In this document: in pieces, positions 17,938 to 25,429 of the stretch
How positions within the stretch are numbered: the stretch's first letter is position 1
Layout of the letters: the number at the start of each line of letters is the position of its first letter
NCBI GenBank assembly: GCA_910578075.1
Contig: CAJTPK010000021.1
Span: forward strand, 1 to 64,000
Direction: 5' to 3'
Length of the DNA: 64,000 bases
Source of the DNA: an uncultured Muribaculaceae bacterium
Lineage (GTDB): Bacteria; Bacteroidota; Bacteroidia; Bacteroidales; Muribaculaceae
Translations under genes and position numbers: made by a program
The notes under the pieces: model-generated
What the model saw: only the letters and a program-made list of their open reading frames with translations
What the model was told of the DNA's origin: nothing
The model's database searches: none

Positions 17938-19965
17938 ATGAATGTAAATGTAATGAACGATGCTGCCAACAATCTCCGTGTGCTTATCGCGGAGATGGTT
18001 GAGAAATCAAAGTCCGGTCACCCCGGTGGGGCTATGGGCGGAGCAGACTTCGTAAACGTATTGTATTCAAGTTTTCTTGTGTATGATCCCGAAGATCCGA
18101 AATGGTTCGCCCGCGACCGTTTCTTCCTTGATCCGGGACATATGTCGCCGATGCTCTACAGCATTCTCGCGTTGACAGGAAAATTCAGCATAGAGGAGCT
18201 TCAGAAATTCCGTCAGTGGGGCAGTGTAACCCCCGGACATCCTGAGGTTGATGTGGAGCGTGGAATTGAGAACACATCCGGTCCTCTCGGTCAGGGTCAT
18301 GTGATGGCGGTCGGAGCTGCCATAGCCGAGCGTTTCCTCGCAGCACGTTTTGGTGATGTTGTGGCTCATAAGACCTACGCTTTCATTTCCGACGGAGGTA
18401 TTCAGGAAGAGATCTCACAGGGTGCCGGTAGAATAGCCGGAAAACTCGGACTGAGCAATCTTATCATGTTCTATGATTCAAACAAGGTGCAGCTTTCCAC
18501 ACATGTGGCAGATGTCACCAATGAGGACACCGCTGCCAAATATCGTGCATGGCATTGGAATGTGATTGAGGTTGACGGCACTGATCCTGTAGCTATGGCA
18601 GGTGCTCTTCAGACTGCGATCGAGGAGAAAGAGAAACCTACTCTTATTATCGGTCACACTGTTATGGCAAAGGGAGCTGTCAATGCTCAGGGAGAATCGC
18701 TCGAGGGCGCTATCTCAACACACGGTCAGCCGCTGTCGGCAGCCGGTGCGGATATTGACAAGACTGTTGAAAATCTTGGTGGAGACCCCAAGAATCCATG
18801 GGTTATCCGTGAGGATGTCAAGAAACTCTACGCCGATCGCGCAGAAGAACTCAAAAAGATTGTTGCGGCACGCAAACTTCAATATAAGGAATGGGCTCAG
18901 GCAAATCCTGATAAAGCTAAAGAACTTCAGGATTATATAGACCTCAAGCTTCCTGCGCTCCCTTGGGATGATATCGAGTTCAAGGCAAACATGGCAAGCC
19001 GTGCCGCTTCAGCTACAGTTCTCGGTTTCCTTGCAGAGCATGTTGGCAATATGATTGTGTCGAGTGCTGACCTTGCAAACTCTGATAAAACTGACGGTTT
19101 CCTTAAGAAAACAACGGTTCTTTGCAAAGAGGATTTCTCCGGAGCATTCCTGCAGGCAGGTGTCGCAGAGCTTACAATGGCTTGCATAATCAACGGTATC
19201 GCGCTTCATGGCGGAGTGTTTGGAGCATGCGCCACATTCTTTGTATTCTCCGATTATATGAAGCCTGCGATCCGTATGTCGGCATTGATGGAGCTTCCTG
19301 TTAAGTTTATCTATACACATGACTCATTCCGTGTAGGAGAGGATGGCCCGACTCATGAGCCTATCGAGCAGGAGGCTCAGATCCGTCTTATGGAGCAGAT
19401 CTCTAATTTCAGCGGTCGCCCGTCAGCTCTTGTTCTTCGTCCTGCAGACTCTGCAGAGACAGTCGAGGCTTATAAGCTCGCAATGGAGAATGTGCATACC
19501 CCGTCAATCCTTATCTTCTCACGCCAGAATCTTGAGGATCTTCCGGGTGAAAACCGCAGGGAGGAAGCTAAAAAGGCGGCAAAAGGTGGTTACACAGTAG
19601 TTGAGGCAGAGAATCCGGATGTTGTGCTTGTCGGCAACGGTAGCGATGTCGCTCTTCTCGTGCATGCTGCAGAGGAGTTGAAGAAAGAGGGTGTTAACGC
19701 TCGCGTGGTGTCTGTTCCCTCTATCGGTTTGTTCAACAGCCAGAGCGAGGAATACCGCCGCAGTGTGATTCCGGCAGGGGTGAAGCTCTTCGGTCTCACC
19801 TCCGGTCTCCCTGCTACATTGTATCCTCTTCTCAACGGAGGAGAATATAAATTCATGGGAATGGAGCGGTTCGGAGCTTCTGCGCCTGCCAAAATTCTTG
19901 ATGAAAAATTTGGATATAACACGGAAAATGTGTTGAAAAATATTAAACAATTTTTAGGAAAGTAG
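17938..19965 (+). CDS. tkt: Transketolase
   Basis: A cytoplasmic TPP enzyme that moves two-carbon units between sugar phosphates in the non-oxidative pentose phosphate pathway. It has 675 residues, with all three domains in one chain. Seen are 'KSGHPGGAMGGADF' at the N-terminus, 'DPGHMSPMLY', 'GPLGQGH', the TPP/Mg motif 'SDGGIQEEISQG', 'THDSFRVGEDGPTHEPIEQ' (phosphate- and cofactor-binding loop) and a C-terminal 'GSDVALLVHAAEEL'. It starts 24 bp after the MFS gene. The ompA promoter begins right at its stop codon, with no terminator between. Confidence 0.96.
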   Translation: MNVNVMNDAANNLRVLIAEMVEKSKSGHPGGAMGGADFVNVLYSSFLVYDPEDPKWFARDRFFLDPGHMSPMLYSILALTGKFSIEELQKFRQWGSVTPGHPEVDVERGIENTSGPLGQGHVMAVGAAIAERFLAARFGDVVAHKTYAFISDGGIQEEISQGAGRIAGKLGLSNLIMFYDSNKVQLSTHVADVTNEDTAAKYRAWHWNVIEVDGTDPVAMAGALQTAIEEKEKPTLIIGHTVMAKGAVNAQGESLEGAISTHGQPLSAAGADIDKTVENLGGDPKNPWVIREDVKKLYADRAEELKKIVAARKLQYKEWAQANPDKAKELQDYIDLKLPALPWDDIEFKANMASRAASATVLGFLAEHVGNMIVSSADLANSDKTDGFLKKTTVLCKEDFSGAFLQAGVAELTMACIINGIALHGGVFGACATFFVFSDYMKPAIRMSALMELPVKFIYTHDSFRVGEDGPTHEPIEQEAQIRLMEQISNFSGRPSALVLRPADSAETVEAYKLAMENVHTPSILIFSRQNLEDLPGENRREEAKKAAKGGYTVVEAENPDVVLVGNGSDVALLVHAAEELKKEGVNARVVSVPSIGLFNSQSEEYRRSVIPAGVKLFGLTSGLPATLYPLLNGGEYKFMGMERFGASAPAKILDEKFGYNTENVLKNIKQFLGK

Positions 19966-19987
19966 TGTTTATATGTAAAAAAAGTGC

Positions 19988-19995
19988 TAACTTTG
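19988..19995 (+). promoter_or_regulatory. -7 element for the OmpA-family gene
   Basis: TAACTTTG followed by C, a strong TAnnTTTG match. The -33 region is poor (AGTG at the 20-bp spacing). The transcript would carry a leader of about 115 nt, very A/T-rich, as is common for highly expressed outer-membrane genes in this phylum. Confidence 0.6.
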
Positions 19996-20116
19996 CACTT
20001 CGAATTTAACATTGCGAATGTGAAAATTAACATAATTTGAAACGTTAGTATTGTTTGATTCGACTATAAACACCTAAAATATAGACAATTACATAAATTA
20101 ATTAATTTGTTGTTTT

Positions 20117-21310
20117 ATGAAGAAAAGTGTATTATTTTCCCTCGCGGTTCTCGCTGCCGGCGCTTTCAGCGCAAATGCGCAGGAGGTTACCTATGTTGAG
20201 GATTGCTCACAGGGCTACCTGATGAACAAGGCAAAAGACAACTGGTTCATGACAGTGGAAGGTGGTTCCAACATCCTTTTCGCTAAGGATAACATCCACG
20301 CTGAGCTTAAGAACCGTTTCGGTGGCAACGCCGGTCTTTACTTCGGTAAGTGGGTTACTCCTACTTTCGGATTCCGCTTCGGTGGTCAGTATCTCATGAC
20401 AAAGGGTGCAACTCAGGCTAAGGGCATGTTCCGCAAGCAGAACGCTCCCCGTCTTGAAAATGGTTACTATCCCGAGAAGATGCAGGCTGTATCTCCCGAG
20501 TTTGATGTTCTCATCAACCTTACCAACTGGTGGTGCGGCTACCGTCCCGGTCGTGTATACAATGCAGTTCTCCACGGAGGTGGCGGTGCAATGTTCACAT
20601 TCCGTCGCGCATATGACGGCACAGATCTTCGCTGGCGTTCAGCAAAGAGCACTCCGCTTTTTGCAAACGTAGGTCTTCAGAATAACTTCGCTATCAGCAA
20701 AGTTGTTGACCTCTTCATCGACGTTCAGTATCAGATCTTCAAAGAGGGTGGTGCTTACAACCCCCACTACGCACAGGATCTTCAGCTTTCAGCCGGTCTT
20801 AACGTAAACTTCGGCAAGAAAGACTGGAACTGCCCTGTTACCGCAGTATGCCCCACATGGAAATATACAGACGCAGAGGGTGATGCTCTCGTAGCACGTC
20901 TTGCTCAGGCTGACGCTAAGATCGCAAGCCTTCAGAAGCAGCTTGACGAGTGTCTGAAACGTCCTGTTGAGAAAGTTAGCTGCGAAGGTCTCGCAACTGT
21001 TTACTATCCCATCAACCAGTACAGCCTCTCCAACCGTGAGAAGACTATCCTCAAATCAATGGCTGAGGTTATGAAAGAGACTCCCAACCAGAAATATATC
21101 CTTACAGGTTGGGCTGACAACTACACTGGCAACGATGAGATCAACACTCGCCTCCGCAACCAGCGTGTGAATGGCGTTAAGGCATTCCTCGTAAAATGTG
21201 GTGTTGACGAGAACCAGCTCGACGCTCGCATCGATGCAAACAACTTGACAGACTTCGGTGCAAAGGGTGCTCCCCTGGATCGTGCCGTGACAATCAAGCT
21301 TGCTGACTAA
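20117..21310 (+). CDS. OmpA-family outer-membrane protein
   Basis: A major-porin-like protein (397 residues). The signal peptide is MKKSVLFSLAVLAAGAFSANA-Q. An N-terminal beta-barrel follows (about residues 25-245, with aromatic girdles such as 'GLYFGKWVTPTFGFRFGGQYL'), then a short coiled coil ('ARLAQADAKIASLQKQL', about 262-278) and a C-terminal OmpA-like peptidoglycan-binding domain ('YPINQYSLSNREKTILKSMA' ... 'NTRLRNQRVNGVKAFL'). It anchors the outer membrane to the cell wall. It is monocistronic, with its own promoter and a strong terminator. Confidence 0.93.
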   Translation: MKKSVLFSLAVLAAGAFSANAQEVTYVEDCSQGYLMNKAKDNWFMTVEGGSNILFAKDNIHAELKNRFGGNAGLYFGKWVTPTFGFRFGGQYLMTKGATQAKGMFRKQNAPRLENGYYPEKMQAVSPEFDVLINLTNWWCGYRPGRVYNAVLHGGGGAMFTFRRAYDGTDLRWRSAKSTPLFANVGLQNNFAISKVVDLFIDVQYQIFKEGGAYNPHYAQDLQLSAGLNVNFGKKDWNCPVTAVCPTWKYTDAEGDALVARLAQADAKIASLQKQLDECLKRPVEKVSCEGLATVYYPINQYSLSNREKTILKSMAEVMKETPNQKYILTGWADNYTGNDEINTRLRNQRVNGVKAFLVKCGVDENQLDARIDANNLTDFGAKGAPLDRAVTIKLAD

Positions 21311-21328
21311 TTAAAAAGCATGAAAATA

Positions 21329-21357
21329 AAAAAGGCTCGCAATTGCGAGCCTTTTTT
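21329..21357 (+). terminator. Bidirectional terminator between ompA and the pseudouridine synthase
   Basis: The palindrome GGCTCGCAATTGCGAGCC (21334-21351) is flanked by an A-run upstream and six T downstream, so it works on both strands. It ends the OmpA transcript and, on the minus strand, the rluA-like gene, whose stop codon lies in the T-run. Confidence 0.9.
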
Positions 21358-22018
21358 ATTTTAGAAGCATTTCAGCATCGGGCGTAGGTGGGATCTCGAT
21401 GCAGATCGGTGTTTTTGATACGGGATGAATGAATTCAATTTTATGGGCTTGTAAGGAGATGCCGCTATCGCGGTTGCTCCGTCTCGCTCCGTATTTCAGG
21501 TCACCCTTTATAGGATTACCCATGTTGGAAAGCTGCGCACGTATCTGATGTTTCCTTCCGGTGAGGAGGTTGACCTCAAGAAGTGTGTATCGCTCGCCGT
21601 TAGCTATTGTTTTATAATTCAACACGGACTTTTTTGCATCTTTATAGGTTGGATCTGCAATGAAAGTCTTGTTTATTCTGCCGTTAGAGACAAGATAATT
21701 TTCAAGTGTGTCCTTATCTTTTGCCGGTTTGCCTTCAACAAGCGCCCAGTAAGTCTTATGTATCTCTCCTTCGCGCAGCATACGGTTGAGGCGCTCAAGA
21801 GCTTTGGAAGTCTTGGCGAATATTACCAGTCCTGATACCGGTCGGTCAATGCGATGCACTACGCCGCAGAATACATTGCCCGGTTTGTTATATTTTTCCT
21901 TCAGATATTTTTTCAGCAATTCGGAAAGAGGGGTGTCACCTGTTTTGTCACCCTGCACAATTTCCCCACAATCTTTGTTGACGATGATAATGTGGTTGTC
22001 TTCGTAGATTATTTCCAT
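21356..22018 (-). CDS. RluA-family pseudouridine synthase
   Basis: A cytoplasmic RNA-modifying enzyme of 220 residues. The catalytic motif HRIDRPVSG is at residues 55-63, with Asp58 as the catalytic Asp of the HRxDRxTSG motif. 'LLTGRKHQIRAQLSNMGNPIKGD' is the standard RluA C-terminal block. It lacks an N-terminal S4 domain, as in short RluA/TruC-like forms, so the target (rRNA or tRNA position) cannot be decided. It begins 18 bp below the tRNA-fMet terminator; a dedicated promoter is not obvious. Confidence 0.88.
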   Translation of the reverse strand: MEIIYEDNHIIIVNKDCGEIVQGDKTGDTPLSELLKKYLKEKYNKPGNVFCGVVHRIDRPVSGLVIFAKTSKALERLNRMLREGEIHKTYWALVEGKPAKDKDTLENYLVSNGRINKTFIADPTYKDAKKSVLNYKTIANGERYTLLEVNLLTGRKHQIRAQLSNMGNPIKGDLKYGARRSNRDSGISLQAHKIEFIHPVSKTPICIEIPPTPDAEMLLK

Positions 22019-22029
22019 TGTATATAAAT

Positions 22030-22057
22030 AATAAAACGCCGGCTGGATAGCCGGCGT
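22030..22057 (-). terminator. Terminator of the tRNA-fMet transcript
   Basis: On the minus strand a perfect 9-bp GC-rich stem (22036-22044 with 22049-22057, 4-nt loop) is followed by TTTTATTATT. It lies 10 bp past the 3' end of the tRNA. Confidence 0.85.
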
Positions 22058-22066
22058 CTGATTTAG

Positions 22067-22138
<72 letters not shown>

Positions 22139-22154
22139 GTGTCATTTACGGGTG

Positions 22155-22185
22155 CAAAGTTAATGCTATTTTCTCAATTGTGCAA
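22155..22185 (-). promoter_or_regulatory. Promoter of tRNA-fMet
   Basis: On the minus strand TTG (22185-22183), a 20-bp spacer, then TAACTTTG (22162-22155). The predicted start near 22148 leaves a leader of about 10 nt before the tRNA. A textbook Bacteroidetes promoter. Confidence 0.8.
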
Positions 22186-22298
22186 GAGATTTGGCTAAAA
22201 ATTTTGAAAAATTATGTTAAAGGGCATTTTTTTATGATTTTGCAGGGCGTATATTAAAATGATTCCATAATGTGTAATGAGAATTGAAGAAAAATTGC

Positions 22299-22306
22299 TA
22301 AATTTG
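22299..22306 (+). promoter_or_regulatory. Possible -7 element for tetR and the fab-isp-rec run
   Basis: TAAATTTG matches TAnnTTTG, but the -33 region has no TTG at the usual spacing. A start near 22313 would lie inside the extended reading frame and supports ATG 22370 as the real tetR start. Confidence 0.45.
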
Positions 22307-22369
22307 CTCAATAATCCCAAGTATGTGCAATTCCTCTCTTTGAAAGGGGAGTGTGATAGAAATACAGGC

Positions 22370-22954
22370 ATGGTGAAAAAAACACGTGAAAAGTTTATAG
22401 AAGTTGCCCGTCAGCTGTTTGCCCGCAAGGGAGTGGAGAATACTACAATGAATGATATTGCCTCCGCTTCCGACAAAGGCAGGCGCACTATCTACACTTA
22501 TTTCAAAAGCAAACGGGAAATCTTTAATGCCGTAATCGATAATGAATCCGAACAGCTTCTTCACCGTCTGGGGCTGATACTTGCAAAGCCTGTGTCGCCG
22601 GAGGAAAAACTTAAGGAATATGTTGAATGCAGATTGCAGACAATGCGCGAGATTGTGTCGCGCAATGGTTCGTTGAGGGCTGGATTCTTCCGGGATGTGA
22701 GGAAGGTTGACAGGGCGCGCGCGATAATCACAAGAAAAGAGGCGGCTCTGTTGATAGAAATCCTTAATGAAGGCATAGAGACCGGTGATTTCAGGATACG
22801 TAATGTTAAGGAGTGTGCGTTGGTGATTGTGAACGCTATCCATGGTCTGGATGTTCCCTATATACGTGACAGCCTCTCTCAGTACGGTCTCGGAGAAGAG
22901 CGCATCAAGAGAGTGATTGCGGATCTTATTCTGCACGGTATAATGGACAGATGA
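22370..22954 (+). CDS. TetR-family transcriptional regulator
   Basis: A 194-residue DNA-binding regulator. The N-terminal helix-turn-helix covers about residues 26-46 ('TMNDIASASDKGRRTIYTYF'), in the usual TetR position, and the helical C-terminal domain would bind a ligand and dimerise. The open frame reaches back to 22277, but the shorter start is preferred: a potential promoter lies inside the extension, and TetR proteins begin 10-15 residues before helix 1. It is followed after 49 bp by a KAS III-like gene and fabG, so control of fatty-acid or lipid synthesis by an acyl-CoA-type ligand is plausible; this is inference. Confidence 0.85.
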   Translation: MVKKTREKFIEVARQLFARKGVENTTMNDIASASDKGRRTIYTYFKSKREIFNAVIDNESEQLLHRLGLILAKPVSPEEKLKEYVECRLQTMREIVSRNGSLRAGFFRDVRKVDRARAIITRKEAALLIEILNEGIETGDFRIRNVKECALVIVNAIHGLDVPYIRDSLSQYGLGEERIKRVIADLILHGIMDR

Positions 22955-23003
22955 ATTATAATGTGTAGAATTGGTTAGTATAAAAAGTAAACAGACATAT
23001 AGT

Positions 23004-23948
23004 ATGTATATTAATTCAATGGGCATATATGTGCCGGAAGGGAGAGTGACCAATGATCATTTTCTCAATGTAAACGGACTCACATCTGAATGGATCGAGC
23101 AGCGCACCGGAATAAAGAGCCGTTCCAAGGCGGCACCGGATGAGAATGTCGATACGATGGCTATAGCTGCGGTGGAGGATGCCGTAGGTAAACTCCCGTA
23201 TGATGTGAAGGAAGTCGGGCTTGTAGTCGCAGCGCATTATTGTGCGTATGACACGGTAGCTACGGCGGCTCATAAGGTGCAGCGTCATTTCAATATTCAT
23301 GGTGCGAAGGCGGTTTATGCATCATCTGCATGCTCATCGTTTATCAACGGGTTGGAGATAATCGAGGGATATTTCGCAATGGGTAAGGCAGACAAGGCTC
23401 TGCTTATCTGCAGCGAGCATAACACATATTACTCCAATGAATCTGATCCCAAGAGCGGACACTTGTGGGGGGATGCAGCTGTGGCATACTTTGTGTCTAA
23501 AGATAGACAAAGCGATACAGACCTCAAGATAATAGACATATACACGGAGGGGCTCGGAGACCTTGGAAAAGGTCCGGCAGGTGTGTGTCTAAGACCAAAG
23601 GAAGATGGCATCACAATGCCTGATGGAAGGGATGTCTTTATCCACGCCTGCCGCTATATGATACACGCTCTCGACAATTCTTTGAAGAGCGCGTCCTTAT
23701 CGCGTGAGGATATTTCCAAGCTGATATGCCATCAGGCTAACAAACGTATCGTGGCTCAGGTGGCTCACCAGCTTGATATGGGTATGGATCGTTTTATCAA
23801 TAATATTGAGGAGTTGGGCAATACAGGCTCTGCATCGGCGGCACTTGTCCTGGCTCAGAACATAGATTCAATATCCAAGGGCGATAAAGTCGCTTTGATG
23901 GTGTTCGGAGGAGGATATTCATGCGGATGCTTTATCGTGGAAAAATAA
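23004..23948 (+). CDS. 3-oxoacyl-ACP synthase III family protein (FabH-like)
   Basis: A thiolase-fold condensing enzyme of 314 residues. The catalytic triad is in order: Cys110 ('ASSACSSFING'), His243 ('CHQANKRI') and Asn273 ('NTGSASAA'). FabH starts fatty-acid synthesis by condensing acyl-CoA with malonyl-ACP. The active-site surroundings and the 'YCAYDTVATAAHKVQ' segment differ from E. coli FabH, so it may be a paralogue with another starter unit. ATG 23004 is used; the TTG at 22971 would add 11 unneeded residues. It lies between tetR and fabG on one message. Confidence 0.85.
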   Translation: MYINSMGIYVPEGRVTNDHFLNVNGLTSEWIEQRTGIKSRSKAAPDENVDTMAIAAVEDAVGKLPYDVKEVGLVVAAHYCAYDTVATAAHKVQRHFNIHGAKAVYASSACSSFINGLEIIEGYFAMGKADKALLICSEHNTYYSNESDPKSGHLWGDAAVAYFVSKDRQSDTDLKIIDIYTEGLGDLGKGPAGVCLRPKEDGITMPDGRDVFIHACRYMIHALDNSLKSASLSREDISKLICHQANKRIVAQVAHQLDMGMDRFINNIEELGNTGSASAALVLAQNIDSISKGDKVALMVFGGGYSCGCFIVEK

Positions 23949-23968
23949 TATTTTTTTAACTGACAAAT

Positions 23969-24715
23969 ATGAAACTTCTTGAAGGAAAGACAGCGATTGT
24001 AACAGGCGCTGCAAGAGGAATTGGCAAGGAAATTGCCTTGAAGTATGCGTCCGAGGGATGCAACATCGCGTTTACAGACCTTGTTATCGATGAGAACGGT
24101 AAGAAAACCGAAGAGGAGATTGCCGCTTATGGTGTTAAATGCAAGGGATATGCATCAAATGCAGCGGATTTTGCAGCCACAGAGAAGACTGTAGAAGAGA
24201 TTAAAGCCGATTTCGGCCGTATAGATATCCTTGTAAACAATGCCGGTATCACCAAAGATGGCCTGATGCTTCGTATGACAGAGCAGCAGTGGGATGCTGT
24301 GATTGCGGTGAATCTGAAGTCCGCGTTCAATTATATCCATGCGGTTCTTCCGATCATGATGCGTCAGAAAGCCGGTTCGATCATCAACATGGCATCTGTA
24401 GTTGGTGTTCATGGCAATGCAGGTCAGTCAAATTATGCAGCTTCCAAGGCAGGTCTTATCGCCCTTGCAAAGAGTATAGCCCAGGAGGTTGGATCACGTG
24501 GCATCCGTGCGAATGCAATCGCCCCCGGTTTCATTGAGACAGCCATGACAGAGGCTCTTCCTGCAGAGGTGCGTCAGGAGTGGTGCCAGAAGATACCGTT
24601 GCGCCGTGGTGGCAAGGTAGAGGATATTGCCAATGTCGCTACATTCCTTGCATCCGACATGGCTGGCTATGTAACCGGTCAGGTGATCCAGGTAGACGGA
24701 GGTATGAATATGTAA
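23969..24715 (+). CDS. fabG: 3-oxoacyl-ACP reductase
   Basis: An NADPH-dependent short-chain dehydrogenase (248 residues) that reduces 3-oxoacyl-ACP in fatty-acid elongation. Cofactor motif 'TGAARGIG' at 12-19, 'NNAG' near 90-93, and catalytic Ser143, Tyr156, Lys160 with Asn115. The C-terminal 'GYVTGQVIQVDGGMNM' is typical of FabG. It lies 20 bp after the FabH-like gene, which supports a role in acyl-chain synthesis rather than sugar reduction. Confidence 0.92.
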   Translation: MKLLEGKTAIVTGAARGIGKEIALKYASEGCNIAFTDLVIDENGKKTEEEIAAYGVKCKGYASNAADFAATEKTVEEIKADFGRIDILVNNAGITKDGLMLRMTEQQWDAVIAVNLKSAFNYIHAVLPIMMRQKAGSIINMASVVGVHGNAGQSNYAASKAGLIALAKSIAQEVGSRGIRANAIAPGFIETAMTEALPAEVRQEWCQKIPLRRGGKVEDIANVATFLASDMAGYVTGQVIQVDGGMNM

Positions 24716-24742
24716 TCAGTTGCATAGACATAATCAGTCAAA

Positions 24743-25429
24743 ATGCAGAAATATGCAATAATTGTCGCCGGCGGGGAGGGAAACCGCGCCGGCGGCGTTG
24801 TTCCCAAACAGTTTCAGTTGATTGCCGGAATTCCGATGTTATGGTGGTCGGTAAGGGCATTTCATGCTGAGGATCCTGATACACGGATAATCCTGGTGCT
24901 TCATCCCGGCTTCTTTGACGAGTGGGACTTGCTTTACGCAGAATTACCGGAAGCCGACAGGAAAATCGATGTCCATATCAGTTGCGGAGGCAGAAGCCGG
25001 CTTGAGTCTGTGAGAAATGGTCTAATGTCGGTTCCCGATGGTAATGATGCTCTGGTGGCGGTGCATGATGCGGCCCGTCCGTTGGTTAGCGTGGAGATGA
25101 TATCCCGCGGTTGGTTGGCTGCCGAGGAGAGCGGTGCCGCCGTTCCTGCTGTAGGTATGACAGATTCGATCCGGCGCATAGAGTCCGGCGTCAGCGTATC
25201 GGTTCCTCGTAAGGATTATGTGAAAGTGCAGACACCACAGGTGTTTGATGCTTCTCTTCTTAAGCATGCGTATGAGGGAATATTATCTGATCTTATGACA
25301 GATGATGCTTCGGTAGTTGAAGCGGCAGGTCATAAAATCTCGCTTTACGAAGGCTCTCCTTATAATATGAAAGTTACAGAACCATTAGATATAAAAATAG
25401 CAGAGACTCTTATTGAACTCATTTCTTGA
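24743..25429 (+). CDS. ispD: 2-C-methyl-D-erythritol 4-phosphate cytidylyltransferase
   Basis: A cytoplasmic enzyme of the MEP isoprenoid pathway that forms CDP-methylerythritol from CTP. 228 residues. The nucleotide-binding start is 'IIVAGGEGNRAGGVVPKQF', and 'VAVHDAARPLV' and 'VQTPQVFD' are signature blocks. The position after AGG is a Glu-Gly-Asn-Arg instead of the commoner Gly-x-Gly-x-R run, a mild variant. Its last 17 bases overlap the start of recG. Confidence 0.93.
   Translation: MQKYAIIVAGGEGNRAGGVVPKQFQLIAGIPMLWWSVRAFHAEDPDTRIILVLHPGFFDEWDLLYAELPEADRKIDVHISCGGRSRLESVRNGLMSVPDGNDALVAVHDAARPLVSVEMISRGWLAAEESGAAVPAVGMTDSIRRIESGVSVSVPRKDYVKVQTPQVFDASLLKHAYEGILSDLMTDDASVVEAAGHKISLYEGSPYNMKVTEPLDIKIAETLIELIS

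Noticed and set aside
22277..22369. N-terminal extension of the TetR regulator
   Set aside because: The extension contains a TAnnTTTG promoter-like box and is not expected in the family; ATG 22370 is the better start.
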